Source: Candidatus Microsaccharimonas sossegonensis
GTDB lineage: Bacteria > Patescibacteriota > Saccharimonadia > Saccharimonadales > Saccharimonadaceae
Direction of reading: 5' to 3'
DNA: 64,000 nt
Assembly: GCA_004100325.1 (NCBI GenBank)
Contig: SCKX01000001.1
Location: 186,001-250,000 of the forward strand
The notes under the pieces are model-generated. The model saw only the letters and a program-made list of their open reading frames with translations. It was not told the DNA's origin and did not search any database. Position 1 is the first letter of the stretch, and every line of letters starts with the position of its first letter. Made by a program: the position numbers and the translations under genes. Shown one piece after another: positions 9,961 to 20,035 of the stretch.

Positions 9961-10286
9961 TTATTCATGTTCACCGCTCCTGATGTGATCTGCTTGCGTA
10001 AACGCGTGATCAATTAGTTTAAGCACATGATTATTCTCTGCCCTATAAATCATTTTGTACCCTCTCGCCGAACGCTCACCATGTGGGAAATACGAAGTTT
10101 TGCCAAATGCTGCGAAACAACGGCTGGTTGAACACCAACATCTTCTGCTAGCTCGCCTACTGAATGTTCGCCATGCAGCAATGCCCACAATATTTTAAGC
10201 CGTGTCGGGTCGCTTACCAGCTTGAATATATCGGTAGCAATTCCAATATGCTCTTTAGACGGTTCTTTGCGTATATGCGCAGTCAT
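9961..10286 (-). pseudogene. ArsR-family HTH regulator with apparent frameshift
   Basis: First frame KEHIGIATDIFKLVSDPTRLKILWALLHGEHSVGELAEDVGVQPAVVSQHLAKLRISHMVSVRREGTK*; the expected C-terminus (MIYRAENNHVLKLIDHAF) continues in another frame after an A4 tract. Confidence 0.75.
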
Positions 10287-10367
10287 GCATATATGATATC
10301 AGATTTAGTGTTTTTAGCATCGTGTTGTTATTTTATAAAGGTGTTTATGAAGCTTCAAATCAAGGAC

Positions 10368-10607
10368 AGGTCTAGGGAACAGGTCGGCTTTTCGGCTGCT
10401 CGCTCGCTCAGGAAGGGAGCGGCTGGGTTCGAACTAATTTACAGGGGTGAAATGAAAGAACCGCCATTTCTGGCGGTTCCAACATTGTAACCTTGTTATC
10501 GACAATCATACTTCCTTGGTGACCAAGGAGAGAAGTTGCAGCCAGGTCTAGGAACTGGGTCTGCGCTTTTCTCTGCTTGCTCTGGCTCCGGGAACTGGAT
10601 TCGAACC
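10368..10607. repeat. Copy A of ~240 bp repeat module related to the tRNA-Asn 3' region
   Basis: Aligns by eye with 12883-13121: aggtctagg..., ggttcgaac, gaaccgcc hairpin, accaaggagagaagtt, gcttttctctgctt, ggctccg...tcgaacc. Confidence 0.75.
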
Positions 10608-10671
10608 AAGTGAAGATACCACCTTATTTATAGGCTCGTTTTACTTTAGCTTACATCTGTTATTAATCAAG

Positions 10672-12807
10672 TTATTTCATTTTTATTGCAAAATTTTCAC
10701 CATCATAATCAACAGCAACTTCCGAGTTCTCTGTTACGCCACCATCAATGATTTGTCGAGCGAGTTTGTTGAGAATGCGTTTTTGTATAACTCGTTTCAA
10801 CGGTCTTGCGCCAAATGCTTCGTCGTAGCCCTCTTTAGCTAGCGCCACTTTCGCATTTGAAGTGAGACTAATTTTAATACCTTTCGATTTTTCAATCTCC
10901 GCAAGCATGCTCTCTAGCTGTACCTCAACGATATGCTTCATGTCTTCTTCTTTGATGCGGTCAAAAATTACAATATCATCAATACGATTTATAAATTCAG
11001 GACGAAAATGGACCGTCAATTCCTTTTGCAACGTGTTCTCCAGAGTGTCAAAATTGTTGCCATCCCACTCCTGAATATATTGCGAGCCTATATTACTTGT
11101 CATAATGATAACGGTGTTAGAAAAGTTCACAGTTCGCCCTTGACCGTCCGTGAGCCTTCCGTCATCTAATACTTGCAATAGCACATTGAAGACATCCTGA
11201 TGTGCTTTTTCGATTTCATCAAAGAGAATGATGCTATATGGTCTGCGCCGAACGGCTTCAGTCAGCTGACCACCTTGTTCATACCCCACGTATCCTGGGG
11301 GTGAACCAATCAATCGGGATACCGCATGCTTTTCCATGTATTCACTCATGTCGACTCGCGTAATAGCTCGCTCATCATCAAATAAAGACGCTGCCAGACT
11401 TTTGGCAAGTTCGGTCTTTCCTACGCCTGTCGGGCCAAGGAATAAGAAAGAACCGATAGGCCGTCTTTGATCACCTATTCCAGCTCGTGAACGCCTAATT
11501 GCATTTGCTACGGATTCGACCGCTCGATTCTGACCAATAACCCGTTTATGTAAATCAGCTTCTAAATGGCTCAATTTCTTCGTTTCACTTTCTTTGAGTC
11601 GATCTACCGGTATGCCTGTCCACCGCGACACTACCGATGCAATGTCATCAGCAGTCACTTCATCTCTTAATAGCCTTTTATCTGCCGGTATCATGTTGAT
11701 CTGACGTCTGTACTCAGCAATGTTTTGTTCAATTTCGGGGATCTCACCATATTTAATACGACTTGCAGCGCCAAGATCACTTTCGTTTTCAGCCAATTCT
11801 AATTTTGTCTTTGCGGCTTCAAGCTTCTCGCCCTCGGCGTTCAGTTTATCGATTAATTCTTTCTCTTTCTGCCAGGCAGACTCAAGCGTCTTTGCTTGTT
11901 GGGATAAAGAGTCAATTTCTTTCTCTATTTCTGCTTTCCTGGTTTTTGCAGTCTCACTCTTATCCTTTTTAAGTGCCGTTTGTTCAATCTGCAGTTGCAT
12001 AATACGTCTGTTCAAACGATCAAGCTCTATTGGTTTAGAATCAAGCTGCATTTTCAAAGCGGAGGTAGCTTCGTCTATTAGATCAACAGCCTTATCAGGC
12101 AAAAATCGCTCGGTAATGTAACGGTCACTGAGTCTAGCAGCGGCCACGATTGCATCATCTAAAATCTTTACTCCGTGGTGTACTTCATACTTTTCTTGCA
12201 GACCGCGAAGAATTGCTACTGTATCTTCAAAATCCGGCTCCCCAACGTATACTGGCTGCAAGCGACGCTCGAGTGCGGCGTCTTTTTCAATGTACTGTCT
12301 ATACTCGTTAAGCGTAGTGGCGCCAATTAGATGTAACTTACCTCGTGCCATCATTGGCTTGAGCATATTAGCTGCGTCAACGGCACCTTCGGCTTTTCCA
12401 GCTCCAACAATAGTATGAATTTCATCAATGAAAAGAATAATCTCACCGCTGGCTTCTTCAACTTCTTTCAGTACTGATTGAAGACGCTCTTCAAATTGCC
12501 CTCTAAATCCAGCACCTGCCAAGATGCTACTGATTTCTAGTCCTATTAATCGCTTATTTTTGAGACTTTGCGGCACATCACCCTTGATTATTCGCTGTGC
12601 TAAACCTTCAACAATTGCGGTTTTACCTACACCTGGCTCGCCAATAAGCACAGGGTTATTCTTACTTCTTCGAGACAAAACTTGCATACAGCGACGAATT
12701 TCTTCGTCGCGACCAATGACAGGATCTAATTTGCCTTCACGCGCAAGCGCTGTGAAATCTTGTCCAAATTGTTCGAGTGGTTTCTTGCTGTTTTCATCAG
12801 GTTGCAT
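10672..12807 (-). CDS. clpB: ClpB-type AAA+ disaggregase lacking the N-terminal domain
   Basis: Two AAA+ modules ([33 protein letters not shown]), coiled-coil middle region, [15 protein letters not shown]; starts near [15 protein letters not shown]. Confidence 0.93.
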   Translation of the reverse strand: MQPDENSKKPLEQFGQDFTALAREGKLDPVIGRDEEIRRCMQVLSRRSKNNPVLIGEPGVGKTAIVEGLAQRIIKGDVPQSLKNKRLIGLEISSILAGAGFRGQFEERLQSVLKEVEEASGEIILFIDEIHTIVGAGKAEGAVDAANMLKPMMARGKLHLIGATTLNEYRQYIEKDAALERRLQPVYVGEPDFEDTVAILRGLQEKYEVHHGVKILDDAIVAAARLSDRYITERFLPDKAVDLIDEATSALKMQLDSKPIELDRLNRRIMQLQIEQTALKKDKSETAKTRKAEIEKEIDSLSQQAKTLESAWQKEKELIDKLNAEGEKLEAAKTKLELAENESDLGAASRIKYGEIPEIEQNIAEYRRQINMIPADKRLLRDEVTADDIASVVSRWTGIPVDRLKESETKKLSHLEADLHKRVIGQNRAVESVANAIRRSRAGIGDQRRPIGSFLFLGPTGVGKTELAKSLAASLFDDERAITRVDMSEYMEKHAVSRLIGSPPGYVGYEQGGQLTEAVRRRPYSIILFDEIEKAHQDVFNVLLQVLDDGRLTDGQGRTVNFSNTVIIMTSNIGSQYIQEWDGNNFDTLENTLQKELTVHFRPEFINRIDDIVIFDRIKEEDMKHIVEVQLESMLAEIEKSKGIKISLTSNAKVALAKEGYDEAFGARPLKRVIQKRILNKLARQIIDGGVTENSEVAVDYDGENFAIKMK

Positions 12808-12837
12808 GATGTGCCTCCGTAGCTTAATTATAATTGA

Positions 12838-12864
12838 TTAGCACTCTCAATGCAAGAGTGCTAA
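12838..12864 (-). promoter_or_regulatory. CIRCE element (HrcA operator) upstream of clpB
   Basis: TTAGCACTC-TCAATGCAA-GAGTGCTAA, perfect 9-9-9 inverted repeat, about 30 bp upstream of the clpB start. Confidence 0.95.
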
Positions 12865-12882
12865 TACATCGCATAGTCGATA

Positions 12883-13121
12883 AGGTCTAGGGAACGAGTC
12901 GGGTTTTCGACTGCTTGCTCCCTCAGGAGGAGAGGAGCTGGGTTCGAACCATGTTACAGGGGTAAAATGAAAGAACCGCCATTTTTAGCGGTTCCAACAT
13001 TTGTACCTTGTTGACAGCACAACTCTTTCTTGACTGACCAAGGAGAGAAGTTATTGTCGGTCATAGAACTAGGTCTATGCTTTTCTCTGCTTGGCTTGGC
13101 TCCGACGGCTGGACTCGAACC
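12883..13121. repeat. Copy B of ~240 bp repeat module, overlapping the tRNA-Asn 3' half
   Basis: Aligns by eye with copy A at 10368-10607; ends in the genuine tRNA-Asn T-arm. Confidence 0.75.
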
Positions 13122-13171
13122 AGCAACCTCGAAGTTAACAGCTTCTTGCTCCACCATTGAGCTACGTCGGA
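13097..13171 (-). tRNA. tRNA-Asn (anticodon GTT), CCA encoded
   Basis: Reverse complement tccgacgtagctcaatggtggagcaagaagctgttaacttcgaggttgctggttcgagtccagccgtcggagcca folds as a tRNA. Confidence 0.93.
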
Positions 13172-13225
13172 ATACAAGGGCTATTATACCGTTACCCCTG
13201 TATCATAGTCAATATGACTCTACGA

Positions 13226-13663
13226 CTATCTTAATTGCGCGAGTTTTGCTTTCGTCGCTTCGTACGCCCCATCCAGGCCAAGAATTTTTAGCGCCCCAAT
13301 CAAAACATACAGCTCATCGAGCGTCATCTGATTCGGTGACTGCGCATAGGTCGCAAATCGTTCGTTAACCGCTTCAACCAACCACCGTTCTTTGGCGGGG
13401 CTGACAATTTTCGACTGAGTAGCGGTAGCAGCATTTGTCGTTACCACTTCCAGCGACCGAGCCGAATTATCCGTTTTTCGCAGGTAGCCTTTCGTGATCA
13501 GCCCATCAATATGAATCGCCACGGTTGAAACGGACTTATAGCCAATCGCATTCATAATCTCGCGGTAACTGGGTCCGTAGCCGTGTTCTTGAATAAATGC
13601 GTCAACGTACTCAAGCAGTTCTTTTTGTCGTTTCGTCGATCTATTTGTTGATCGTTCTGCCAT
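13226..13663 (-). CDS. LexA-type winged-HTH protein without S24 peptidase domain
   Basis: TKRQKELLEYVDAFIQEHGYGPSYREIMNAIGYKSVSTVAIHIDGLITKGYLRK; no autopeptidase Ser/Lys region. Confidence 0.75.
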   Translation of the reverse strand: MAERSTNRSTKRQKELLEYVDAFIQEHGYGPSYREIMNAIGYKSVSTVAIHIDGLITKGYLRKTDNSARSLEVVTTNAATATQSKIVSPAKERWLVEAVNERFATYAQSPNQMTLDELYVLIGALKILGLDGAYEATKAKLAQLR

Positions 13664-14972
13664 GCGATTCCTTTCCTGCGAGGGCAACTGCCGCTAACCC
13701 CCACCATATTATTGCTACTGTATCATCAACCCAAACTGGCAACACCAATCCGACAAACACCAAGCCGATACCACTTGCAAATACGCCAAGTGCCAACCAA
13801 TTTTCACGACGTCGCCACAACGCACGCAGCACCATAACCGTTATGACAACAAATACTATAAGACCCAGCCAGCCAGCTTCGTGGGCAATAAATAGATATT
13901 GATTTTCGACAATAAGCGGCTGAGGGCCATACAGAGATGCCGACCCAGTACTACCGACACCTGCACCAATTGGCTGACGAACCAGTCGTAAAAGCCCTTC
14001 ACTTAACGACACGGCATGTCCGGCATTCGAATCAACGGTAGCACCAGTTGTGGCGTTATTATGCAGCACAACGTTCGACACAAAATTCGTACTACGACCA
14101 AAAAATATTGCTGCCGCTACCAAGTCAATAACAACTACCAAAATGATCCAAAACTTTTTTGGAATTCGTTTGCCAATAACTACCACCGTGATAATGCCAA
14201 TTGCAACGAGGGTGGCGATTAAGGCACTGCGTGAATAGCTTGACCACAACGCGACAAGACTTCCAATCACGATGACACTCAGCGCAAGCATGTGGCGTCT
14301 GGGCTGAACTTGCCTGATCTTTAACCACGCAGCAGCGAGTAACGACAGAACAATAATCACGTAAGCTCCTAAAGGATTTGGCCCACGAAGCGTACTGTTA
14401 ATACGAATATATTGAGAGTTCTGATCAACCGTCAGAAATGGGGCGATGGTTGTGTTGCTGTAGCCGATGTATGTCAAGATGTCGCGTGGCAAGACGAAGA
14501 CTTGTAGTAACGCAAAGGCCGCCACGACAAATGCACCGACGAAAAAAGTAATCACAAATGTTCGCCGCAAAGATGGATACAGACACACTGCGACGTACAC
14601 CAGCACAAAGAAAAATAGATACCGAAGATCAATCATCAGTCCAGCAACGGTAGCGGTTATACCCTGGGGAAAAACCAGTAAAAGTACGAGGTGCAGCGCT
14701 GCGAATGCGGCAATAAGATATATCAACGGACTCTTTAAAACATCCCAGCGTTTCTTTTGATGCAAAATGACCAGCATGATCGATCCTGCCAGTAACATCA
14801 GAATTTCTTTCCAAGATTTAATAAATAGCTCAGCAGACGGAAAAAGCGTCCCCAGACCAACACTTAACGGCGCATGAAGGACAATCCCGCCAAAAATGAT
14901 TAGCAATATACCAACAAAACATGTATCGAGGAGCGTTAATGTTATGACCGTCTTTTTGGGCTTTACTACCAT
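13641..14972 (-). CDS. O-antigen ligase/polymerase-like multi-pass membrane protein
   Basis: Many TM segments; periplasmic-loop-like IRINSTLRGPNPLGAYVI and VENQYLFIAHEAGWLGL; sits in a polysaccharide locus. Confidence 0.8.
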   Translation of the reverse strand: MVVKPKKTVITLTLLDTCFVGILLIIFGGIVLHAPLSVGLGTLFPSAELFIKSWKEILMLLAGSIMLVILHQKKRWDVLKSPLIYLIAAFAALHLVLLLVFPQGITATVAGLMIDLRYLFFFVLVYVAVCLYPSLRRTFVITFFVGAFVVAAFALLQVFVLPRDILTYIGYSNTTIAPFLTVDQNSQYIRINSTLRGPNPLGAYVIIVLSLLAAAWLKIRQVQPRRHMLALSVIVIGSLVALWSSYSRSALIATLVAIGIITVVVIGKRIPKKFWIILVVVIDLVAAAIFFGRSTNFVSNVVLHNNATTGATVDSNAGHAVSLSEGLLRLVRQPIGAGVGSTGSASLYGPQPLIVENQYLFIAHEAGWLGLIVFVVITVMVLRALWRRRENWLALGVFASGIGLVFVGLVLPVWVDDTVAIIWWGLAAVALAGKESHGRTINK

Positions 14973-15018
14973 AGAGTACCTCTTAGTGTAACGCAAATAA
15001 TGCTATACTTGCACATAT

Positions 15019-16455
15019 ATGTCGCGCCAAAATAGCAAACTCTACAGCTTCATCCTGATTCTTATCGATGCACTCGTCCTGATCGTTACCTTCGGTCTTG
15101 CCTATATTACACGCGTTCGATACGACCCCCGTCCGCTGCTTCATAATATATACGCCTTTGATTATCTGTTTGCGTTCATCTTAATTGTCCCCTTTTGGAT
15201 TTTTGTCTTCATCATCCTCGGTCTCTATCAACCACGTACTTACAATCGCCGCTTAGTTGAATGGGCAAAGATAGCCGTTGGAGTCTTTATTGGCATCCTG
15301 CTTGTTATCGGATGGGAATACGTCAGTGACAAGACTATCTTCCCGGCACGTTTGGTGGCGCTGTACGCCCTGATCGGCGCATTTATCTTGATTGTTATCG
15401 AGCGCGAAGGAATGCGGTTCATTCGCACCCTTATGTTTCGTTTTGGTCGAGGTACCAAGCGCGTATTGCTTATCGGCTCATCAGGAGCAACCAGCGATAT
15501 CGCGAAAAGTATTTCTGACACTGCCCGCAGCGGCTACGACGTGATTGCTTTTGCTGGACCACGAAAAAACCTTCCCGACAGCTTCGCAGGTCATCACTAC
15601 TCCTATGTCGAAGAAGCCCTGAAAGATCTTGAGCTTAACGAAATTACCGCCATTATTCAAACCGATCTGTACGAAAACGTCGAACGTAATCAAAAAATCT
15701 TTTCAGCTGCGCAGCAATTACACATCGACTACAGCTTTATTCCTGGCGAGTCTGAATTCTATTCTGGTAAAAATACTGTTGACGTTTTCCTTGGCTACCC
15801 AATGATTAGCGTCTACCAAACACCGTTGGTTGGGTGGGGTGCAATCGTCAAACGTATCTTTGACACCGTCGTCAGTCTACTGCTGATCGTTGTTTCCGCA
15901 CCGTTTATGCTTGTGTTTATCATCCTAAAAAAGCTTATCGATGGCGGACCCGTGTTTTATATCAGTCGACGACTTAGCCGATTCTCGGAACCAATCGGTC
16001 TTATAAAGTTTCGCAGCATGGGTCCTCAATATGGATTGAAAGATGCTGCCGAGGAGTTCCGTGAAATGGGTCGCGAAGACCTAGCAAGGGAATATGAAAA
16101 AAACCATAAAGTCGAAAAAGATCCGCGCATCACCAAGTTTGGAGCTTGGCTTCGGGCAACCTCAATCGATGAACTTCCGCAGGTATACAATGTGTTTAAG
16201 GGTGATTTAAGTTTGGTTGGTCCACGCCCCATACTTCCACAGGAAATGAAAATGGGGCAGGGTCGTGCGGCGCTGCTACACAGCGTCAAGTCTGGCGTTA
16301 CTGGGTTGTGGCAAGTATCAGGTCGCAGCGAACTTTCGTTTGAAGAGCGTATCGAACTAGAATTATACTATGCACAGAACTGGACATTTTTGCTCGATAT
16401 AAAAATCCTTTTTAAAACCGTCTTGGTCGTCCTTCGCGGCAGAGGTGCGAAATAA
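15019..16455 (+). CDS. Polyprenyl-phosphate sugar phosphotransferase (initiating transferase)
   Basis: N-terminal TM bundle; C-terminal KRIFDTVVSLLL...LIKFRSM...ATSIDELPQVYNVFKGDLSLVGPRP...GLWQVSGRS. Confidence 0.92.
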   Translation: MSRQNSKLYSFILILIDALVLIVTFGLAYITRVRYDPRPLLHNIYAFDYLFAFILIVPFWIFVFIILGLYQPRTYNRRLVEWAKIAVGVFIGILLVIGWEYVSDKTIFPARLVALYALIGAFILIVIEREGMRFIRTLMFRFGRGTKRVLLIGSSGATSDIAKSISDTARSGYDVIAFAGPRKNLPDSFAGHHYSYVEEALKDLELNEITAIIQTDLYENVERNQKIFSAAQQLHIDYSFIPGESEFYSGKNTVDVFLGYPMISVYQTPLVGWGAIVKRIFDTVVSLLLIVVSAPFMLVFIILKKLIDGGPVFYISRRLSRFSEPIGLIKFRSMGPQYGLKDAAEEFREMGREDLAREYEKNHKVEKDPRITKFGAWLRATSIDELPQVYNVFKGDLSLVGPRPILPQEMKMGQGRAALLHSVKSGVTGLWQVSGRSELSFEERIELELYYAQNWTFLLDIKILFKTVLVVLRGRGAK

Positions 16456-16472
16456 ATATGAGAACGAAATAA

Positions 16473-17585
16473 ATGTCGGCTCCAAAAATCGCCATAGTAC
16501 ATGACTGGCTGACCGTTGCTGGTGGAGCTGAGGTCGTCGTCGTCGAGCTACATAAACTCTTTCCAAAAGCACCCATCTATACGTCTGTCTACAACCCTGA
16601 GGCATTGCCTGGTTTAAAAAATCTAGACATTCGCACTACCTATCTTCAGGACAGACTCCCGAAGACACTTCGCTACCGACACACATTATGGCCAACTCTT
16701 CGTGCCAAAGCGTTTCGTACACTAGACCTATCTGAATTTGACATCGTTATTAGTAGTTCCAGTGCCGAGGCAAAAGCTGTTCGAAAAACTCGCCAAGGGC
16801 AAGTACACATCGCCTATATTCATACCCCGATTCGCTACTATTGGAGTCACTACCAGGAGTTCCGCCGCGAATTTAAGTTTGGCGCCTTTACCCCTTTTAT
16901 TCGTCCGATTATCCCCATGATGGTGAAAAAAATGCGCAAACTTGACCTTGAATCTATTAAAAATATTGATGTGCTAATTGCTAACTCTGCAGTCACTCAG
17001 CAGCGTATCACGCAGTATTACAAACGACCCTCAACCATCATTCACCCACCTGTTGACGTTGACAAATTCACCCCGCTGCCAAAAAACGAACGAAGCGGCT
17101 ATATCCTTTGGGGTCGACACGTCCCCTACAAACGCTTTGACCTGGCTGTCGAAGCCGCCAATCAGCTACAGGTTCCGCTCACCATCGTTGGATCAGGACC
17201 CGACACAGAGCGCCTGAAAAAGCTCGCCGGACCAACCGTCACGTTCGTTGGACGCGTCAGCGACAAGGAACTGGTTCATCTGGCACAAACCGCCAAAGGC
17301 TTTTTATTTCCTAATGAGGAAGATTTTGGTATTTCTGCAGTTGAGGCGCTGGCTGCTGGCACCCCGGTGATTGCCTATGCAAAAGGCGGCGCACTAGACA
17401 TCGTTCAGGACGGCGAAACCGGCGTATTATTTAAAGAGCAGACTGTTGAAAGTTTGGTTGCAGCTATGAGGCGGTTCGAGACATTATCATTCCTCCCGGC
17501 GACGTTACACCGTAAGGCAAAGCGGTTTGATAAAAGTTTGTTTGATACCCGGATGTTGAAGATTGTGAAGGACGCTATTTTATAG
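16473..17585 (+). CDS. Glycosyltransferase family 4
   Basis: VHDWLTVAGGAE, ANSAVTQQRI, EDFGISAVEALAAGTPVIAY. Confidence 0.9.
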   Translation: MSAPKIAIVHDWLTVAGGAEVVVVELHKLFPKAPIYTSVYNPEALPGLKNLDIRTTYLQDRLPKTLRYRHTLWPTLRAKAFRTLDLSEFDIVISSSSAEAKAVRKTRQGQVHIAYIHTPIRYYWSHYQEFRREFKFGAFTPFIRPIIPMMVKKMRKLDLESIKNIDVLIANSAVTQQRITQYYKRPSTIIHPPVDVDKFTPLPKNERSGYILWGRHVPYKRFDLAVEAANQLQVPLTIVGSGPDTERLKKLAGPTVTFVGRVSDKELVHLAQTAKGFLFPNEEDFGISAVEALAAGTPVIAYAKGGALDIVQDGETGVLFKEQTVESLVAAMRRFETLSFLPATLHRKAKRFDKSLFDTRMLKIVKDAIL

Positions 17586-18345
17586 CATCATAAACTGTCT
17601 CGAGTCGGTGAGAAGTATGCTCCCATCCAGAAACCTCAAGAGTATCGATGCCAAATTCTTTCACAGGGTAATCATTTCCACCTTCAGCCAGTCGATCGCC
17701 AAAGAATAAGATATCCTCTTTAGTAATTGAAAGCATGTCGATCAACTTTTGCATGCCATATGCCTTATCAATGCCAGGCTTCGTAATATCAATGGATGTA
17801 CCGCCACCAACGCGTACTTCAAATTCGGGAATAAGCTTTGCAACGTAATCGCGAATTGAGTTTTTCTTTACAGAATCGGGATCCCATTCCTCTTTCAGAC
17901 GAATACCCTCATCACCAAGCTCAGTCACGATATCTTGTCCCAGTGCTGAAAAAGTAATCTGACTTCCACGGTCTTCAATGATTTCACCGTAAACTTTTGA
18001 TTCGCGGTATCCAAGCATATCGATTCCTTCGTTAAGCGCAGCAATAATTTTTGATTTTTCGTCATCAGTAAAATTTTCGGCGTAAATCTGATCCCAGTTT
18101 GAACCATTGAATTTGTAATATTGCGTCCCACAAGTTGGCATTAGATGAAGTTTACTTAGTTTTGTAGCGTCAGATTTTAACCCTTTCAAAAGCTGAGTTT
18201 CAAATTGACCAAATTTGCCTCCAGAGATCACACAAATATCAAAGTAATCAAGTAATTGATCAAGTAACTTGCCAACCTGAGGAGGAAGACTTGATTTGCT
18301 TGGTGCCAACGTGCCGTCTAAATCAAAAGCGAGTACTTTTTTCAT
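17575..18345 (-). CDS. HAD-IIB hydrolase, eukaryotic-type phosphomannomutase-like
   Basis: AFDLDGTLAPSKS, ISGGKFGQFE, DITKPGIDKAYGMQKL, FFGDRLAEGGNDYPV. Confidence 0.75.
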   Translation of the reverse strand: MKKVLAFDLDGTLAPSKSSLPPQVGKLLDQLLDYFDICVISGGKFGQFETQLLKGLKSDATKLSKLHLMPTCGTQYYKFNGSNWDQIYAENFTDDEKSKIIAALNEGIDMLGYRESKVYGEIIEDRGSQITFSALGQDIVTELGDEGIRLKEEWDPDSVKKNSIRDYVAKLIPEFEVRVGGGTSIDITKPGIDKAYGMQKLIDMLSITKEDILFFGDRLAEGGNDYPVKEFGIDTLEVSGWEHTSHRLETVYDAIK

Positions 18346-19394
18346 TAGGCTTGATCCTTTTTAATTTTTGCAACCGCCTCTTTGACGCGTTGACTGAGGT
18401 CTTTACGCGCAACCAAAATACCGTTTGGCGTATTGACGACAACAACGTTATCAAGTCCAATCACAACAACGGGCTTTTTTTCATCGTTTTGAATATAAAC
18501 ATTTTCTAGCTCGTCATCGTAAATTTTGGTTCCTTTAAAAAAGTTTCCTTGTTCATTTGAATCATTTGCTTCGTGAAGATCCTTAAAGGAACCAATGTCC
18601 ATCCAGTCAAAGGTTGCAGGAACAACTGCTAAGTTATCGGATTTTTCAGCAAGCACGTAGTCGATAACAAGATCGGGGAATGATAGATACACATCTTTGT
18701 ATTCTTGACCAAGAACTTCATTAATAGACGCGAGCTTATCGTAACTTTCTTGAAGCTCAGGTGATACATGACGAATTTCTAACATAAACGTATCAACAGA
18801 ACCGACAAAGTAGCCGCAGTTCCAAAGATAATTACCAGCTTTAAGATATTTTTGTGCAGTCTCAAAATCAGGTTTCTCTTTAAAAGACTCGATTTTGTAA
18901 GTATCAGCTGCACCCTCAATCTCGCCATCACGTTCAATATATCCAAATCCAGTCGAAGGAAAGGTTGGTTCAATACCGATGAGCGTTACTTTATTAGCGA
19001 TCTTTGATGCTTCTGCAGCGATTCGAAGTGATTTAACATATCCTTCAACGTCACGAATATGGTGATCGGAGTGCACGAATGCAATTGGTTCGGTGTGATC
19101 GTGTCGACGGCTGATGACATCAAGTGCAAAAGCAATACAGTTACCCGTGCCACGACGACCCGGTTCTATCAAAATGTTTTCTTCAGATAGCTCAGAAAGT
19201 TGTACTTTTACATGATCAGAGTGACTTGCTTCAGTAACGACATAGACTGTATCGCCTACCTCTTTTGCGCGGTCATATGCAGATTGCAAGAGACTTCGGT
19301 TACCCGTTAATTTAAGTAAATGTTTTGGATAGTCATTTGTTGAGAGGGGCCACAGTCTTGTACCAGACCCTCCGGCAATTATTACAGTAATCAT
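18345..19394 (-). CDS. manC: Mannose-1-phosphate guanylyltransferase
   Basis: IIAGGSGTRLWPLSTNDYPKHLLKL, VHSDHHI, GYIERDGEI, FKEKPD. Confidence 0.92.
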   Translation of the reverse strand: MITVIIAGGSGTRLWPLSTNDYPKHLLKLTGNRSLLQSAYDRAKEVGDTVYVVTEASHSDHVKVQLSELSEENILIEPGRRGTGNCIAFALDVISRRHDHTEPIAFVHSDHHIRDVEGYVKSLRIAAEASKIANKVTLIGIEPTFPSTGFGYIERDGEIEGAADTYKIESFKEKPDFETAQKYLKAGNYLWNCGYFVGSVDTFMLEIRHVSPELQESYDKLASINEVLGQEYKDVYLSFPDLVIDYVLAEKSDNLAVVPATFDWMDIGSFKDLHEANDSNEQGNFFKGTKIYDDELENVYIQNDEKKPVVVIGLDNVVVVNTPNGILVARKDLSQRVKEAVAKIKKDQA

Positions 19395-19492
19395 TTTGTT
19401 ATTATACCACCATTAAGAATGCTAGTTGGGCTTGTGTTTATGTCGTATATTGAAGCATTACCATTTTTGGGTATAATAGTTATATAAGTGAT

Positions 19493-20035
19493 ATGAAAAT
19501 GAAAAAAACACAAAACAAAACAAGCGTGTTCAAAAAAATAGCCACCATAATTGTACTGATTTTTTTAGCTGTACTCCTTTTTGTCGCTTTTGCATATTTA
19601 ACAAAAATCTGGCCGTTTAACAACAACTCCCAAAATAATCTCCCCGTCAAAATAATGGATTCGCAAAAAAATGCGACCAAAGATACCATACCAGCGGCTA
19701 AAGATACGACCACAAAAACAACTGACCAGGTGCCCGTAAATGCCACCGTAACTGCAACAATCGATGAGCTATTTCAGTCAAACGGAAAAATAACCTTCAA
19801 GGCGACTGTTCAGTCTTCAGTAGTCGGTGGCAAGTGCTCTGTCACATTCACCAATCCAAACGATAAACCCGTTGTACGAACATTTAATGCTACTGCCGGA
19901 AAAACTGTTACAGTTTGTGGACCAGTAGAAATACCTGAACAGGAGTTTACTTATCTTGGTCAATGGGATGCCACCTTCCGCTATTACATTAATGATGGTC
20001 AAATCACCGCTACGAAAGTAATCACGATACAATGA
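19493..20035 (+). CDS. Hypothetical membrane-anchored secreted protein
   Basis: N-terminal TM then Ser/Thr-rich linker and Ig-like beta-rich domain; overlaps the next ORF by ATGA. Confidence 0.6.
   Translation: MKMKKTQNKTSVFKKIATIIVLIFLAVLLFVAFAYLTKIWPFNNNSQNNLPVKIMDSQKNATKDTIPAAKDTTTKTTDQVPVNATVTATIDELFQSNGKITFKATVQSSVVGGKCSVTFTNPNDKPVVRTFNATAGKTVTVCGPVEIPEQEFTYLGQWDATFRYYINDGQITATKVITIQ

Noticed and set aside
11720-12121. 133-aa plus-strand ORF antisense to the clpB middle region
   Set aside because: Antisense artefact of coiled-coil codons in a well-supported gene.
13030-13368. Plus-strand ORF containing GLAPTAGLEPATSKLTASCSTIELRRN
   Set aside because: This peptide is the antisense translation of tRNA-Asn and is a common spurious annotation; it also overlaps the lexA-like gene.
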